Below, one piece after another: positions 24,635 through 32,982 of a DNA stretch of 64,000 nt. This stretch comes from Saccharothrix obliqua (GTDB lineage Bacteria; Actinomycetota; Actinomycetes; Mycobacteriales; Pseudonocardiaceae). The notes under the pieces were generated by a model. It had not been told where the DNA came from, did not search any database, and saw only the letters and a program-made list of their open reading frames with translations. Where the stretch lies: NCBI RefSeq assembly GCF_019375475.1, contig NZ_JAHXGQ010000016.1, positions 1 through 64,000 of the forward strand. Reading direction: 5' to 3'. The stretch's first letter is position 1. Every line of letters begins with the position of its first letter. Both the position numbers and the translations under genes were made by a program.

Positions 24635-25612
24635 GTGACGGCGGTCGAACCGGCTATCGAGGCTTCCGGCCTGGTCAAGGTGTTCGGGGAGACGCGGGCC
24701 GTCGACGGCGTCGACCTGGTCGTGCCCACCGGTGGCGTGTACGGCTTCCTCGGTCCCAACGGGGCGGGGAAGACGACCACCGTGCGGATGCTCGCCACGC
24801 TGCTGCACCCGGACGGTGGCAGCGCGCGCGTCCTGGGTCGCGACGTGGTCCGGGAGGCCGACGACATCCGCGCCCGGATGAGCCTCACCGGCCAGTACGC
24901 GTCGGTCGACGAGCAGCTCACCGGTGGCGAGAACCTGGTGCTGCTGGGCAGGTTGCTCGGTTTCACCAAGGCGGTGGCGGCCGAGCGCGGCGAGGAGCTG
25001 CTCGCGGTGTTCGACCTGGCCGACGCCGCGGGCAGGCAGGTCAAGACCTATTCCGGCGGTATGCGCCGCCGGCTGGACATCGCGGCGAGCCTCATCGTCA
25101 CACCCGAGCTGGTGTTCCTGGACGAGCCGACCACGGGCCTGGACCCGCGCTCGCGCAACCAGGTCTGGGACGTCATCCGGTCGCTGGTCGACGTGGGCAC
25201 GACGGTCCTGCTCACCACCCAGTACCTGGAGGAGGCGGACCGCCTCGCCGACCGGGTCGCGGTGATCGACCGGGGTCGGATCGTCGCCGAGGGCACGCCG
25301 GGCGAGCTGAAGGCGTCGGTGGGTGCGGGCGCGGTGCACGTCCGGCTGGTGGAGGCGGACCGCCGACCGGAGGCCGAACGCATCCTCGCCCGCGTCATCG
25401 GCGGCCAGGTGCGGCTCGCGCCGGAGCCGGACGCGTTGTCCGTGCCCGCCTCCGACCCGGAGCGGGTCGGCGCGGCGCTCGTGGAGCTGAGCCGCGCGGG
25501 CGTCGCGGTCAGCGGCTACCGGCTCGCCGAGCCCAGCCTGGACGAGGTGTTCCTCGCGCTCACCGGGCACGCGGCGGACGTCGACGAGAAGGCCGAGGAG
25601 GACGCGGCATGA
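24635..25612 (+). CDS. ABC transporter ATP-binding protein, DrrA-like exporter
   Basis: A 325-residue ATPase with Walker [11 protein letters not shown], signature [15 protein letters not shown], Walker [14 protein letters not shown] and the switch-region [15 protein letters not shown] typical of the DrrA drug-export group, plus a C-terminal regulatory extension. GTG 24635 has GGGGAGG eight bases upstream; an earlier in-frame GTG at 24626 would sit on that site. It overlaps the permease gene by ATGA. It likely powers export of, and self-resistance to, the cluster product. Confidence 0.92.
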   Translation: MTAVEPAIEASGLVKVFGETRAVDGVDLVVPTGGVYGFLGPNGAGKTTTVRMLATLLHPDGGSARVLGRDVVREADDIRARMSLTGQYASVDEQLTGGENLVLLGRLLGFTKAVAAERGEELLAVFDLADAAGRQVKTYSGGMRRRLDIAASLIVTPELVFLDEPTTGLDPRSRNQVWDVIRSLVDVGTTVLLTTQYLEEADRLADRVAVIDRGRIVAEGTPGELKASVGAGAVHVRLVEADRRPEAERILARVIGGQVRLAPEPDALSVPASDPERVGAALVELSRAGVAVSGYRLAEPSLDEVFLALTGHAADVDEKAEEDAA

Positions 25613-26448
25613 CCACACCGGCGACCACCGGCGACGTCGAGCGCCCCGCGAACCGGGTGCTGGGCACGCGTGCCCGCCCGGAGCGGCCCGGTCCGCTCGC
25701 GACGTCCCGGGCCTTCGCGTGGCGGGCGCTGCTCAAGATCAAGCACGACCCGGACCAGCTGTACTCCTCGTTCATCCTGCCGATCATGTTCACCCTGGTC
25801 TTCACCTACCTGTTCGGCGGCGCGCTGGCCGGGTCGACCGGCGACTACCTCCAGTTCCTGATGCCGGGCATCCTGGTGATGACCGTGATCATGATCAACA
25901 TGTACACGGGGATCTCGCTGAACACCGACATCACCAAGGGCATCTTCGACCGGTTCCGCGGCCTGTCCATCTGGCGGCCCGGCATCCTCGCGGGCGCGCT
26001 GCTCGGCGACGCGCTGCGTTACGCCATCGCCCTGGTCGTGGTGACCGCACTCGGCCTGCTGCTCGGCTTCCGGCCCGGCGGCGGCGTGCTCGGCGTGCTG
26101 GGCGCGTTCCTGTACCTCCAGCTGTTCGCGTTCTGCCTGGGCTGGCTGTGGAACGCGGCGGGCCTGGTGCTCAAGTCGCCCGAGTCGGTCAACCAGCTCA
26201 GCTCGGTGGTGTTGTTCCCGCTGGTGTTCGCGAGCAACATCTTCGTCGTGCCGGACACCATGCCGGGCTGGCTGCGGGTGGTCGTCGGCGTCAACCCGAT
26301 CACGCACGCGGTGACCGCCGTCCGCGGGCTCACCGCCGGCACCCTGACCGGTGACCAGCTGCTGTGGGCGCTGGTCGCGTGCGCGGCGCTGCTGGTCGTC
26401 TTCGCGCCGCTGGCGATGTACCTGTTCCGGGCGAAGAGCCTGCGGTGA
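25609..26448 (+). CDS. ABC-2 type permease, DrrB-like
   Basis: A 279-residue integral membrane protein with six predicted helices between residues about 55 and 275 and the DrrB-type line [20 protein letters not shown]. The N-terminal 40 residues are polar and cytoplasmic. It overlaps the ATPase upstream (ATGA) and the lyase gene downstream (GTGA at 26445-26448), so all three form one translationally coupled operon. Together with the ATPase it forms a two-component efflux pump. Confidence 0.9.
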   Translation: MTTPATTGDVERPANRVLGTRARPERPGPLATSRAFAWRALLKIKHDPDQLYSSFILPIMFTLVFTYLFGGALAGSTGDYLQFLMPGILVMTVIMINMYTGISLNTDITKGIFDRFRGLSIWRPGILAGALLGDALRYAIALVVVTALGLLLGFRPGGGVLGVLGAFLYLQLFAFCLGWLWNAAGLVLKSPESVNQLSSVVLFPLVFASNIFVVPDTMPGWLRVVVGVNPITHAVTAVRGLTAGTLTGDQLLWALVACAALLVVFAPLAMYLFRAKSLR

Positions 26449-27332
26449 CCGACCGGGTGCTGGCCCTGCTCGACGGCACCCTGGCCGACCCGGCCGCACC
26501 GCTGGTGCGTGCGGGCGACCTCGGCCTGATGCGTGGCGACGGCGTGTTCGAGACCGTCCTAGTGGAGGACGCCGCGCCACGCGAGCTGACCGCCCACCTC
26601 GCCCGGCTCGTCCGCTCCGCCGGTGCGCTGGGCCTGCCCGCGCCCCATCCGGCGGCCTGGCGGCGTTGCGTGGCCGCGGCGGTCGCCGGGTGGGGCCGCC
26701 CGGATGAGCTGTCGCTGACCCTCGTGCACGCCCGCGGCACCGCGCCGGACGGCTCCGCGCCGACGTCGTTCGCGTTCGGGATGCCGGTGTCGCCGAAGCG
26801 GCGACGGCTGCGCGGGACCGGGGTGGCGGTGCTGTCGCTGGCCCGCGGGGTCGACCCCGACCTGGTGGGCCGGGCGCCGTGGCTGCTGCACGGCGTCAAG
26901 TCGTTGTCCTACGCGGTGAACATGGCCGCCACGCGGTACGCCGAGAGCCAGGGCGCGGACGACGCGGTGTTCACCGCGCCGGACGGGACCGTCCTGGAAG
27001 GACCGACGTCGACCGTCGTCGTCGCGCACGACGGGGTCCTGAGCACCACGCCACCCGACCTCGGGGTGCTGCCCGGCACCACCCAGGCCGCGTTGTTCGA
27101 AGCGGCGGAGGCCGCCGGGTGGCGCGTGGCGGCCCGACGCCTCGCGCTCGCCGACCTGTGGTCCGCCGACGGGGTCTTCCTCACCTCCGCGGGGCACAAG
27201 GTCACCCGCGTGCGCAGCCTGGACGGCACGCCGCTGCGTGACTCGTCCGCGCTCGCCGCGGAGCTGTCGGGACTGCTGGAGGCGCGTTACGCGAACCGCG
27301 CCGTCCACTCGTGGAACGAGGCCACCACGTAG
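26445..27332 (+). CDS. Class IV aminotransferase-fold enzyme, aminodeoxychorismate lyase-like (PabC)
   Basis: A 295-residue PLP protein of fold type IV: GLMRGDGVFETVLVE, HGVKSLSYAVNMAATRYAES with the Schiff-base lysine, and VLEGPTSTVVV. These match 4-amino-4-deoxychorismate lyases, which release pyruvate to give p-aminobenzoate, though D-amino-acid or branched-chain aminotransferases share the fold. No ADC synthase is in the window. It is the third gene of the exporter operon (GTG 26445 overlapping the permease stop). Its last 46 bp overlap the convergent 3-dehydratase gene. Confidence 0.75.
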   Translation: MTDRVLALLDGTLADPAAPLVRAGDLGLMRGDGVFETVLVEDAAPRELTAHLARLVRSAGALGLPAPHPAAWRRCVAAAVAGWGRPDELSLTLVHARGTAPDGSAPTSFAFGMPVSPKRRRLRGTGVAVLSLARGVDPDLVGRAPWLLHGVKSLSYAVNMAATRYAESQGADDAVFTAPDGTVLEGPTSTVVVAHDGVLSTTPPDLGVLPGTTQAALFEAAEAAGWRVAARRLALADLWSADGVFLTSAGHKVTRVRSLDGTPLRDSSALAAELSGLLEARYANRAVHSWNEATT

Positions 27333-28603
27333 TCCACCATCTCGGCGGTGATGCCGGGGAAGACCCCGACCCAGAAGCTGCGCTCGGTCACCGCGTCGGA
27401 GTTCGCCAGGCTGCCCGCCACCCGGAACTCCCGGCCCGCGTAGGCGGGCTGCCGCACCAGGTTGCCCGCGAACAGCATCCGGGTCGCGATCCGCCGCGAC
27501 TCCAGGAACCGCACCAGGTCGCCACGCCGGTACGGCGCGTCGGCGGTCGGCGTCACCGCGAACCCGAACCAGCTCGGCTCGCTGTCCGGCGTCGGCGTCG
27601 GGAGCAGCAACCACGGCAGGTCCGCCAGCCCGGCACGCAGCCGCCGCCAGTTCTCGCGCCGCGCGGCGGCGAACTCGCCGAGCCTGCCGAGCTGGTTGAG
27701 CGCCAGCGCCGCCTGGAGGTCGGTGGTCTTCAGGTTGTAGCCCACGTGCGAGAACGTGTACTTGTGGTCGTAGCCCGGCGGCAGGTCGCCCAGCCGGTAC
27801 GCGAACCGCTTGCGGCACGCGTCGTCCTCGCCCGGCTCGCACCAGCAGTCCCGGCCCCAGTCCCGCAGCGACGCCACGATCCGCGCCAGCACCGGGTTGC
27901 CGGTGGCCACGCAACCGCCCTCGCCGGAGGTGATGTGGTGGGCGGGGTAGAAGCTCGCCGTGCTCAGGTCGCCGAACCCGCCGGTCGGCCTGCCCCGGTA
28001 CCGGGAGCCGACCGCGTCGCAGTTGTCCTCCACCAGGTACAGCCCGCGGGCACGCGCCAGGTCGGCCATCTCCTCGGCCGCGAACGGGTTGCCCAGGGTG
28101 TGCGCCAAGACGATCGCGCGGGTGCGTGGACCGATGGCCGCGGCCACCCGGTCGGGCGTCGTGTTGTAGGTGCCCAGCTCCACGTCCACGAACACCGGCA
28201 CCAGGCCGTTCTGGAGGATCGGGTTGACCGTGGTGGGGAAGCCCGCCGCGACCGTGATCACCTCGTCGCCCGGTTTCAGCGCGTCGGCGCCCAACTGCGG
28301 CGAGGTGAGCGCGGTGATCGCGAGCAGGTTCGCCGACGAGCCGGAGTTCGCCAGGTGCGCCTTGCGCACGCCGAGTTCGCGGGCGAAGGCCCGTTCGAAC
28401 TGCCGCGCCGTGACGCCGGACGCGATCCGCAGCTCCAACGCCGCTTCCACGAGGGCCACGCGGTCCTCCGCGGTGAGCACCGCGCCGGAGGTGGGCACCG
28501 GCGTCACGCCCGGCCGGAACACGGCGTCCGGTGCGGTCTGCTTGTCGTAATCACGCACCAGGTCGAGGACGCGCTGCTTGGTCTCGGCGCTCTCCGTGGT
28601 CAT
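27287..28603 (-). CDS. NDP-4-keto-2,6-dideoxyhexose 3-dehydratase (SpnQ/RfbH, E1 family)
   Basis: A 438-residue PMP- and [2Fe-2S]-dependent sugar 3-dehydratase. The usual DegT lysine is replaced by histidine in SFYPAHHITSGEGG (His about 222-223), and cysteines at about 195 (VEDNCDA), 253, 255 and 263 (DCWCEPGEDDAC) match the cluster ligands of CDP-hexose E1. Other family marks are LANSGSSANLLAI and VITVAAGFPTTVNP. It removes the C-3 hydroxyl, as SpnQ does for forosamine; a ferredoxin/flavodoxin reductase partner must come from elsewhere. ATG 28603 with GGAGGCGG upstream. It is convergent with and overlaps the PabC-like gene. Confidence 0.93.
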   Translation of the reverse strand: MTTESAETKQRVLDLVRDYDKQTAPDAVFRPGVTPVPTSGAVLTAEDRVALVEAALELRIASGVTARQFERAFARELGVRKAHLANSGSSANLLAITALTSPQLGADALKPGDEVITVAAGFPTTVNPILQNGLVPVFVDVELGTYNTTPDRVAAAIGPRTRAIVLAHTLGNPFAAEEMADLARARGLYLVEDNCDAVGSRYRGRPTGGFGDLSTASFYPAHHITSGEGGCVATGNPVLARIVASLRDWGRDCWCEPGEDDACRKRFAYRLGDLPPGYDHKYTFSHVGYNLKTTDLQAALALNQLGRLGEFAAARRENWRRLRAGLADLPWLLLPTPTPDSEPSWFGFAVTPTADAPYRRGDLVRFLESRRIATRMLFAGNLVRQPAYAGREFRVAGSLANSDAVTERSFWVGVFPGITAEMVDYVVASFHEWTARFA

Positions 28604-28927
28604 ACCGCCTCCTTCGCCGCCGCCACGAGTTCCGGGCCGCGCGGCGAGGCCCGAACCGGATGCCTGGCACGGGGGCGCGCCGACCTCGACGTCGGGGGCA
28701 CGGCGGACACCGCCACCTGCCCGACCGCTTCGGCCCCGGTCCGGCACCGTCGGCTCGCCACGGGGACGTGCCCGCCGAGGCGCGGGGCACCGCCGCGCGC
28801 GGAGCCGCGTGTCGGGGAGGGCGGTCCACGGCTCCGGTCATCCATCCGCCTGACGTCGACCTGCGCGGCACACTCGAAAAGTAGCTATATTTTATGTTAG
28901 CAGATGCCGATGATCCGGGGAGTGTCG
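28604..28927. other. Intergenic spacer between divergent dehydratase and methyltransferase genes
   Basis: About 270 bp of very GC-rich sequence next to the dehydratase start carries no credible gene. The right-hand 50 bp hold the AT-rich promoter island listed separately. The length is unusual compared with the 40-200 bp divergent gaps elsewhere in this cluster. Confidence 0.5.
28878..28903. promoter_or_regulatory. Promoter island GCTATAT-N6-TTAGC
   Basis: GCTATAT (28884-28890) and TTAGC (28897-28901) form a partial inverted repeat in an otherwise GC-rich spacer, about 25-45 bp before the methyltransferase start. GCTATAT is the core of the 10-bp repeat at 20289. Confidence 0.6.
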
Positions 28928-29767
28928 ATGATCGACGCGGACACCGCTCGCGACCAGCAGCGCCGGGAGTGGGCGCTCTCCGCGCCGGGCTGGCTGGTGT
29001 TCCGGGACAACCTCGCCGCGCGGTCCGGCACGATGACCACGCGCATCCTGGCCGCCGCCGCGCCGCGCCGGGGTGACCGGGTGCTGGACCTCGCCTGCGG
29101 TGTGGGCAACCCGACCGGCGCGCTGGTCGCCGCGGTCCGGCCGGGTGGATCGGTGCTCGGCCTCGACCTCTCGCCGGAGATGATCGCGGGCGCGCGGGAG
29201 TGGGCGGCAGCCGCCGGCGTGGCCGACGCGGAGTTCCGGGTCGTGCCCGACGAACGCCGGCTCGGCCTGTCACCGGGTGAGTTCGACGTCGCGGTGTGCC
29301 GGGTCGGCCTCCAGTACATGCCGGAGCCCGCCGCCGCGTTGCGCGCCGTGCGCGAGGGCCTCAAACCCGGCGGCCGGATGGTCGCCACCACGCTCGGCGA
29401 CCCGGGGCGCTGCACGGCGTTCCGGATCAGCTCCCGGGTGATCGCGGACCACGTGCCACCGGACGGGCCGGGCCCGGTGGCGCTCTCCGACCCCGCCCGG
29501 CTGCGGGAGTTGTTCGCCGAGGCGGGTTTCGCAGATGTCGTGGTGGAGCGGTTCGAGACACCGCTGATCGAGATCGACGGGGCCGAGGCGTGCTGGGACA
29601 TGTTCGAGCGGACCATGGGCCCGTTGATCGCGCTGCTCGCCGCGATGCCGCCCGACCGGGCGCGGGCGCTGCGCGTGGACGGCGTGGCGGCGCTGCGCGC
29701 GGAGTTCGGCGACGGACCCGTGGTGCTGACCGGCGAGGCGCTGCTGGCCTCGGGGGTGAAGCGCTGA
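28928..29767 (+). CDS. Class I SAM-dependent methyltransferase (UbiE-like)
   Basis: A 279-residue enzyme with motif I VLDLACGVGNPTGALVAAV, LGLDLSPEMIAGAREWA and LKPGGRMVATTLG. It resembles the enzyme at 10037. I prefer ATG 28928 behind GGGGAG (28917-28922); ATGs at 28904 and 28910 would precede that site. The methyl acceptor is unknown. It ends 18 bp before the convergent N-methyltransferase gene. Confidence 0.82.
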   Translation: MIDADTARDQQRREWALSAPGWLVFRDNLAARSGTMTTRILAAAAPRRGDRVLDLACGVGNPTGALVAAVRPGGSVLGLDLSPEMIAGAREWAAAAGVADAEFRVVPDERRLGLSPGEFDVAVCRVGLQYMPEPAAALRAVREGLKPGGRMVATTLGDPGRCTAFRISSRVIADHVPPDGPGPVALSDPARLRELFAEAGFADVVVERFETPLIEIDGAEACWDMFERTMGPLIALLAAMPPDRARALRVDGVAALRAEFGDGPVVLTGEALLASGVKR

Positions 29768-29785
29768 CCGGAGAAGAGGCGCCGC

Positions 29786-30502
29786 TCAATCGCGGGTGGC
29801 GATGAACAGGCCGCGGCCGTTGGGCTCGTCCGGTCGGAAGCGCGGGGTGCACCCGGCGGCCCGGAACGCGGTCAGGTACTCGTCCGGGGTGAACAGCGAG
29901 ACCACCTCGAACTCGGTGAACCCGCGGACACCGGACGGCTCGGCGACGACGATCCGGACCTCCATGCGCGTGACCCGGCCGTCCCTCACCGAGCGCGTGA
30001 CCCGGGAGACGACGCGGTCCGGCTCCCGCAGCACGTGGCCTGCCACGTGGGTGTCGAGGGCGCGCTCGGGGAACCACCACGGCTCCACCACCAGCACCCC
30101 GCCGGGGCGGACGTGTGCCGCCATCCGCCCGATCGCCCGCTCCAGCTCCGCCGTCCCGGGCATGTAGGCGATCGCGAAGCACAGGCAGGTCGCCACGTCG
30201 AACGTCCGGCCGAGCGTGAAATCACGCATGTCGCCCACCGCCAGGGGTACGCCCGGCAGGCGTGCCGCGGCCCGGCCCAGCATGGCGTGCGAGGCGTCGA
30301 CGCCCGCCACGTCACCGAACTCCGCGCGGAACGACGCCAGGTGCGCACCCGTGCCGCAGGCGACGTCCAGCAGCGACGCGGCGTCCGGGCACACCTCGCG
30401 GACCAGCCGGGCGACCAGCGCGGCCTCGGCCGCCCAGTCCTTGCCGCGGTCGGTCAGGACGTCCTCGTAGACCTCGGCGTGCCGTTCGCTGTAGCCACCC
30501 AC
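29786..30502 (-). CDS. NDP-hexosamine N-methyltransferase (DesVI/SpnS family), copy 1
   Basis: A 238-residue SAM enzyme close to DesVI/TylM1/SpnS: the start YSERHAEVYEDVLTDRGKDW, LLDVACGTGAHLASF, GDMRDFTLGRTFDVATCL, VVEPWWFPE and TRMEVRIVVAEPSGVRGF are family hallmarks. Such enzymes mono- or dimethylate the amino group of NDP-amino sugars before transfer. GTG 30502 has GGGGGGAA upstream. A second, diverged copy lies at 34224; the two may act on different sugars or in succession. Confidence 0.9.
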   Translation of the reverse strand: MGGYSERHAEVYEDVLTDRGKDWAAEAALVARLVREVCPDAASLLDVACGTGAHLASFRAEFGDVAGVDASHAMLGRAAARLPGVPLAVGDMRDFTLGRTFDVATCLCFAIAYMPGTAELERAIGRMAAHVRPGGVLVVEPWWFPERALDTHVAGHVLREPDRVVSRVTRSVRDGRVTRMEVRIVVAEPSGVRGFTEFEVVSLFTPDEYLTAFRAAGCTPRFRPDEPNGRGLFIATRD

Positions 30503-30533
30503 GGCGTTCCCCCCGATTGCGGGTCCCGAGCTG

Positions 30534-30558
30534 TCGACTATAGGGTTTTACAGCAAAG
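30534..30558. promoter_or_regulatory. Divergent promoter island GACTATAGGGTTTTAC
   Basis: The stretch GACTATAG (30536-30543) with GTTTTAC following is the only AT-rich part of the 82-bp gap between the N-methyltransferase and glycosyltransferase starts. CTATA matches the cluster box, with A instead of G at its first position. Confidence 0.5.
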
Positions 30559-30584
30559 AGGAACACCTTCCGCGGAGCGTGGAC

Positions 30585-31736
30585 ATGCGCGTGCTCTTCC
30601 TCTCGACGCCCCAGGCCAAGGACCTCCTGCCCATGGTTCCGCTCGCGTGGGCGTTGCGCGCGAACGGCCACGACGTGCGGATCGCGACGTCCGGACCCGC
30701 CCTCGCGGTGACCGGCGACCTGCCGGCCGTGGACTTCGGGCCCGCCGACCCCGGTTCGGCCGAGGCGATGCCGGAACTGGCCCCGGACCACCGGCGGATG
30801 CTGTGGTCGCGGCTGCACGCGGTGGAGGAGGGGTGGCCCGTCCTCGGGTACGTGGCGAGCACGTTCGTCGAACCGATGACGCGTGCCGCGCGTGACTTCC
30901 GGCCCGACCTGGTCGTGCACTCCCAGTTGCAGGGCGCGGGGCTCGTCACCGCCGCGCTGCTCGGCGTGCCCGCGGTCGAGCACGGTTTCGGGCTGCTGCG
31001 CACCGGGCGGTTCTACGACGAGCTGGCGGGCCTGATGCCCGCGACGCTGGAGCGGCTGGGGCTGACCGCCGCCGACCTCGCCGCCGTGCCGCGGGCCGCG
31101 ATCGACATCGCGCCACCGTCCATGGTGGAGCCCCAGGAAGGCGCCTGGCTGTCGCGGCACGTCCCGTACAACGGCGGCGGGGTCGTGCCGGAGGACCTGC
31201 GGGCGCGGCCGGAGGGCCGGGCGCGGGTGGCGGTGACCCTCGGCTCGATGGGGCTCATCGGCCCGGACGTGGACGCGGAGGCGTTCCTGGGCCGGTTCCT
31301 GCCGCTGCTCGCCGACCTGTCCCGGCGGTCGGCCGCGGAGTTCGTGCTGATCGGCGTCGACCCGCGGCACCCGGGTACCGGCACGTTGCCGCCCGGTGTG
31401 CGGTACCTGCGCGAGTGGGTCCCGCTGCGCGCGTTGCTCGACGGCTGCACGGCCATCCTGCACCAGGGCGGCGCGGGGACCATGCTCAACGCGTTGGACG
31501 CCGGTCTGCCGCAGCTCACCGTGCCGGCGGTCGCGCCGAACTTCATGCACTCGGAGCGGCTGCGGGTCAGGGGAGCGGGCTGGTGGGTGACGCCGGAGGG
31601 GTTGGACGCCGAGGCGGTGGAACGGCTGCTGACCGACGAGCGGGCGCGGACGGCGGCGGAGGAGGTGCGGGCGGAGATCGCGGCCATGCCCACGCCGCTC
31701 TCGCTGGTCGGGCGGGTGGAGGCGCTGGTGGGCTGA
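30585..31736 (+). CDS. Macrolide-type glycosyltransferase (GT1), second copy
   Basis: A 383-residue GT-B enzyme: MRVLFLSTPQAKDLLPMVPL, VAVTLGSMGLIG, and the donor site YLREWVPLRALLDGC followed by HQGGAGTMLNALDAGLPQL. It is a distant paralogue of the enzyme at 22185. ATG 30585 fits GGAG at 30574-30577; GTG 30579 is an alternative start. Divergent from the N-methyltransferase. Two glycosyltransferases suggest two sugars on the product, or alternative acceptors. A 12-bp tandem repeat begins exactly at its stop codon. Confidence 0.9.
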   Translation: MRVLFLSTPQAKDLLPMVPLAWALRANGHDVRIATSGPALAVTGDLPAVDFGPADPGSAEAMPELAPDHRRMLWSRLHAVEEGWPVLGYVASTFVEPMTRAARDFRPDLVVHSQLQGAGLVTAALLGVPAVEHGFGLLRTGRFYDELAGLMPATLERLGLTAADLAAVPRAAIDIAPPSMVEPQEGAWLSRHVPYNGGGVVPEDLRARPEGRARVAVTLGSMGLIGPDVDAEAFLGRFLPLLADLSRRSAAEFVLIGVDPRHPGTGTLPPGVRYLREWVPLRALLDGCTAILHQGGAGTMLNALDAGLPQLTVPAVAPNFMHSERLRVRGAGWWVTPEGLDAEAVERLLTDERARTAAEEVRAEIAAMPTPLSLVGRVEALVG

Positions 31737-31991
31737 CCGCGTGGCCGACCGGGTGGCCTGCCTCGTGCCTGACCGGGTCGCCCACCGCGTGGTCGGCCGG
31801 GGCGACCGCGTGCCAGGCGGGGGGCCTGACCGGGTCGCCGACCGCGTGCCTGACCGGGTCGCCGACCGCGTGTCGGGCCGGGTGTCGGGCCGGGTGCCAG
31901 GCTGGGTCGCCGACCGCGTGCCGGGCCGCGTGCTGGGCCGGATCGCCGACCGCGTGGCCGGCGGCATCGCTGACCGCGTCCACCATCGCGT
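31734..31991 (+). repeat. 12-bp tandem repeat starting at a stop codon (~20 units)
   Basis: Units related to (T/C)GACCG(C/G)GT(G/C)GCC repeat with a 12-bp period from the TGA of the glycosyltransferase (31734-31736) to about 31991; one longer unit breaks the phase near 31815. Since 12 is a multiple of three, frames across it stay open and would translate to VADRV-type repeats, but no ribosome site or selection signal supports a gene. Confidence 0.85.
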
Positions 31992-32005
31992 CACTCGAAC
32001 GGATG

Positions 32006-32055
32006 AGCACGCTATATGCTGTTGTTGGTATATGCGTGCCCTGGTATGTTCTGAT
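32006..32055 (+). promoter_or_regulatory. Promoter island CGCTATATG of the SRPBCC gene
   Basis: CGCTATATG (32010-32018) shares nine bases with the arm of the inverted repeat at 20289. TATATGCG (32030-32037) follows. The island lies about 70-100 bp before the start at 32109. Confidence 0.6.
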
Positions 32056-32108
32056 CGATCGTCGAGCGCTTCCGTTCCCGTGATCGAAGACGACTAAGGA
32101 GCAGTCCC

Positions 32109-32972
32109 GTGAAGGACATCGCGCTGCTGACCGTGGACGGCCGGTCCCAACTGCGCATCGAACGCCGTCTGGCGCACCCGCCGGAGAAGGTGTGGAGCGC
32201 GCTCACCGAGCCCTCGCACATCAGCAAGTGGTACCCCTTCCCGGTCGCCGAGCTGGAGCTGAAGGAGGGCGGCAAGGTCAGCTTCGACGCCGGCGACGGC
32301 TCGACGTTCGAGGGCGTCATCACCGAGGTCGACCCGCCGAAGGTCTTCGCGTTCCGGGAGGAGGAGGACCTGCTGCGCTTCGAGATCACGCCGGTCGACG
32401 GCGGTTCTCGGCTCGTCTTCTCGCACACCTTCGACGACCGCCCGGCGGCGGCCAGCAACGCCTCCGGCTGGACGGACTGCCTGGACGCGCTGGAGCAGGT
32501 CGTGGGCGGCGCGGAGGAGACGGCCGTGGACAGCGACCCGGTCGCCCTGCACGAGCGCCTGGTCAAGGAGTTCGGCCTGGACCAGGGCGAGGTGAAGGCC
32601 GGCGACGACGGCTGGACCGTGCGGTACGAGCGCCAGCTCCGCGAGCCCGCCGACCGGGTGTGGGCGGAGCTGACCGGTGGCGGCGAGGTCGCCGCGAGCG
32701 GCCCGGTGCCGGCCGGGTTCGCGCACCCCGGTCTGTCCACCGGTGACGTGCGGTCGGTCGAAGCGGCCGAGCACGTCGAGTTCGACTGGCTCAGCGACGG
32801 CGTGCCGGCGGGCACGGTGCGCTACGAGTTCCGGCCGGGCAACGGCGGCGCCCGGCTGACCCTGGTGCAGCGGGGCGAGAACGGCTCCGCGGCGTTGCGC
32901 GACTCGGAGCTGCGCGCGTGGCGCGACCACGTGGAGGGCTTGGCGGCGGAGCTGTTGGAGGCGCGCGGCTGA
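32109..32972 (+). CDS. Tandem SRPBCC/AHSA1-like (START-fold) protein
   Basis: A 287-residue protein. Residues 1-140 form an AHSA1-type SRPBCC domain (RIERRLAHPPEKVWSALTEP, ISKWYPFPVAELELKEGG, SRLVFSHTFDDR). Residues 165-285 look like a second, more diverged copy (VRYERQLREPADRVWAELTG to RLTLVQRG). Such domains bind hydrophobic ligands; in natural-product clusters related folds act as cyclases/aromatases, but this subgroup is mostly uncharacterised. GTG 32109, with AAGGAGCAG upstream. It converges on the DUF885 gene with 10 bp between stops. Confidence 0.75.
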   Translation: MKDIALLTVDGRSQLRIERRLAHPPEKVWSALTEPSHISKWYPFPVAELELKEGGKVSFDAGDGSTFEGVITEVDPPKVFAFREEEDLLRFEITPVDGGSRLVFSHTFDDRPAAASNASGWTDCLDALEQVVGGAEETAVDSDPVALHERLVKEFGLDQGEVKAGDDGWTVRYERQLREPADRVWAELTGGGEVAASGPVPAGFAHPGLSTGDVRSVEAAEHVEFDWLSDGVPAGTVRYEFRPGNGGARLTLVQRGENGSAALRDSELRAWRDHVEGLAAELLEARG

Positions 32973-32982
32973 CGGGCCGGGC

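Noticed and set aside
31741-32097. Repeat protein (VADRV repeats) starting at GTG 31741
   Set aside because: Open only because the 12-bp repeat is a multiple of three; no ribosome site, and it runs into the promoter of the next gene.
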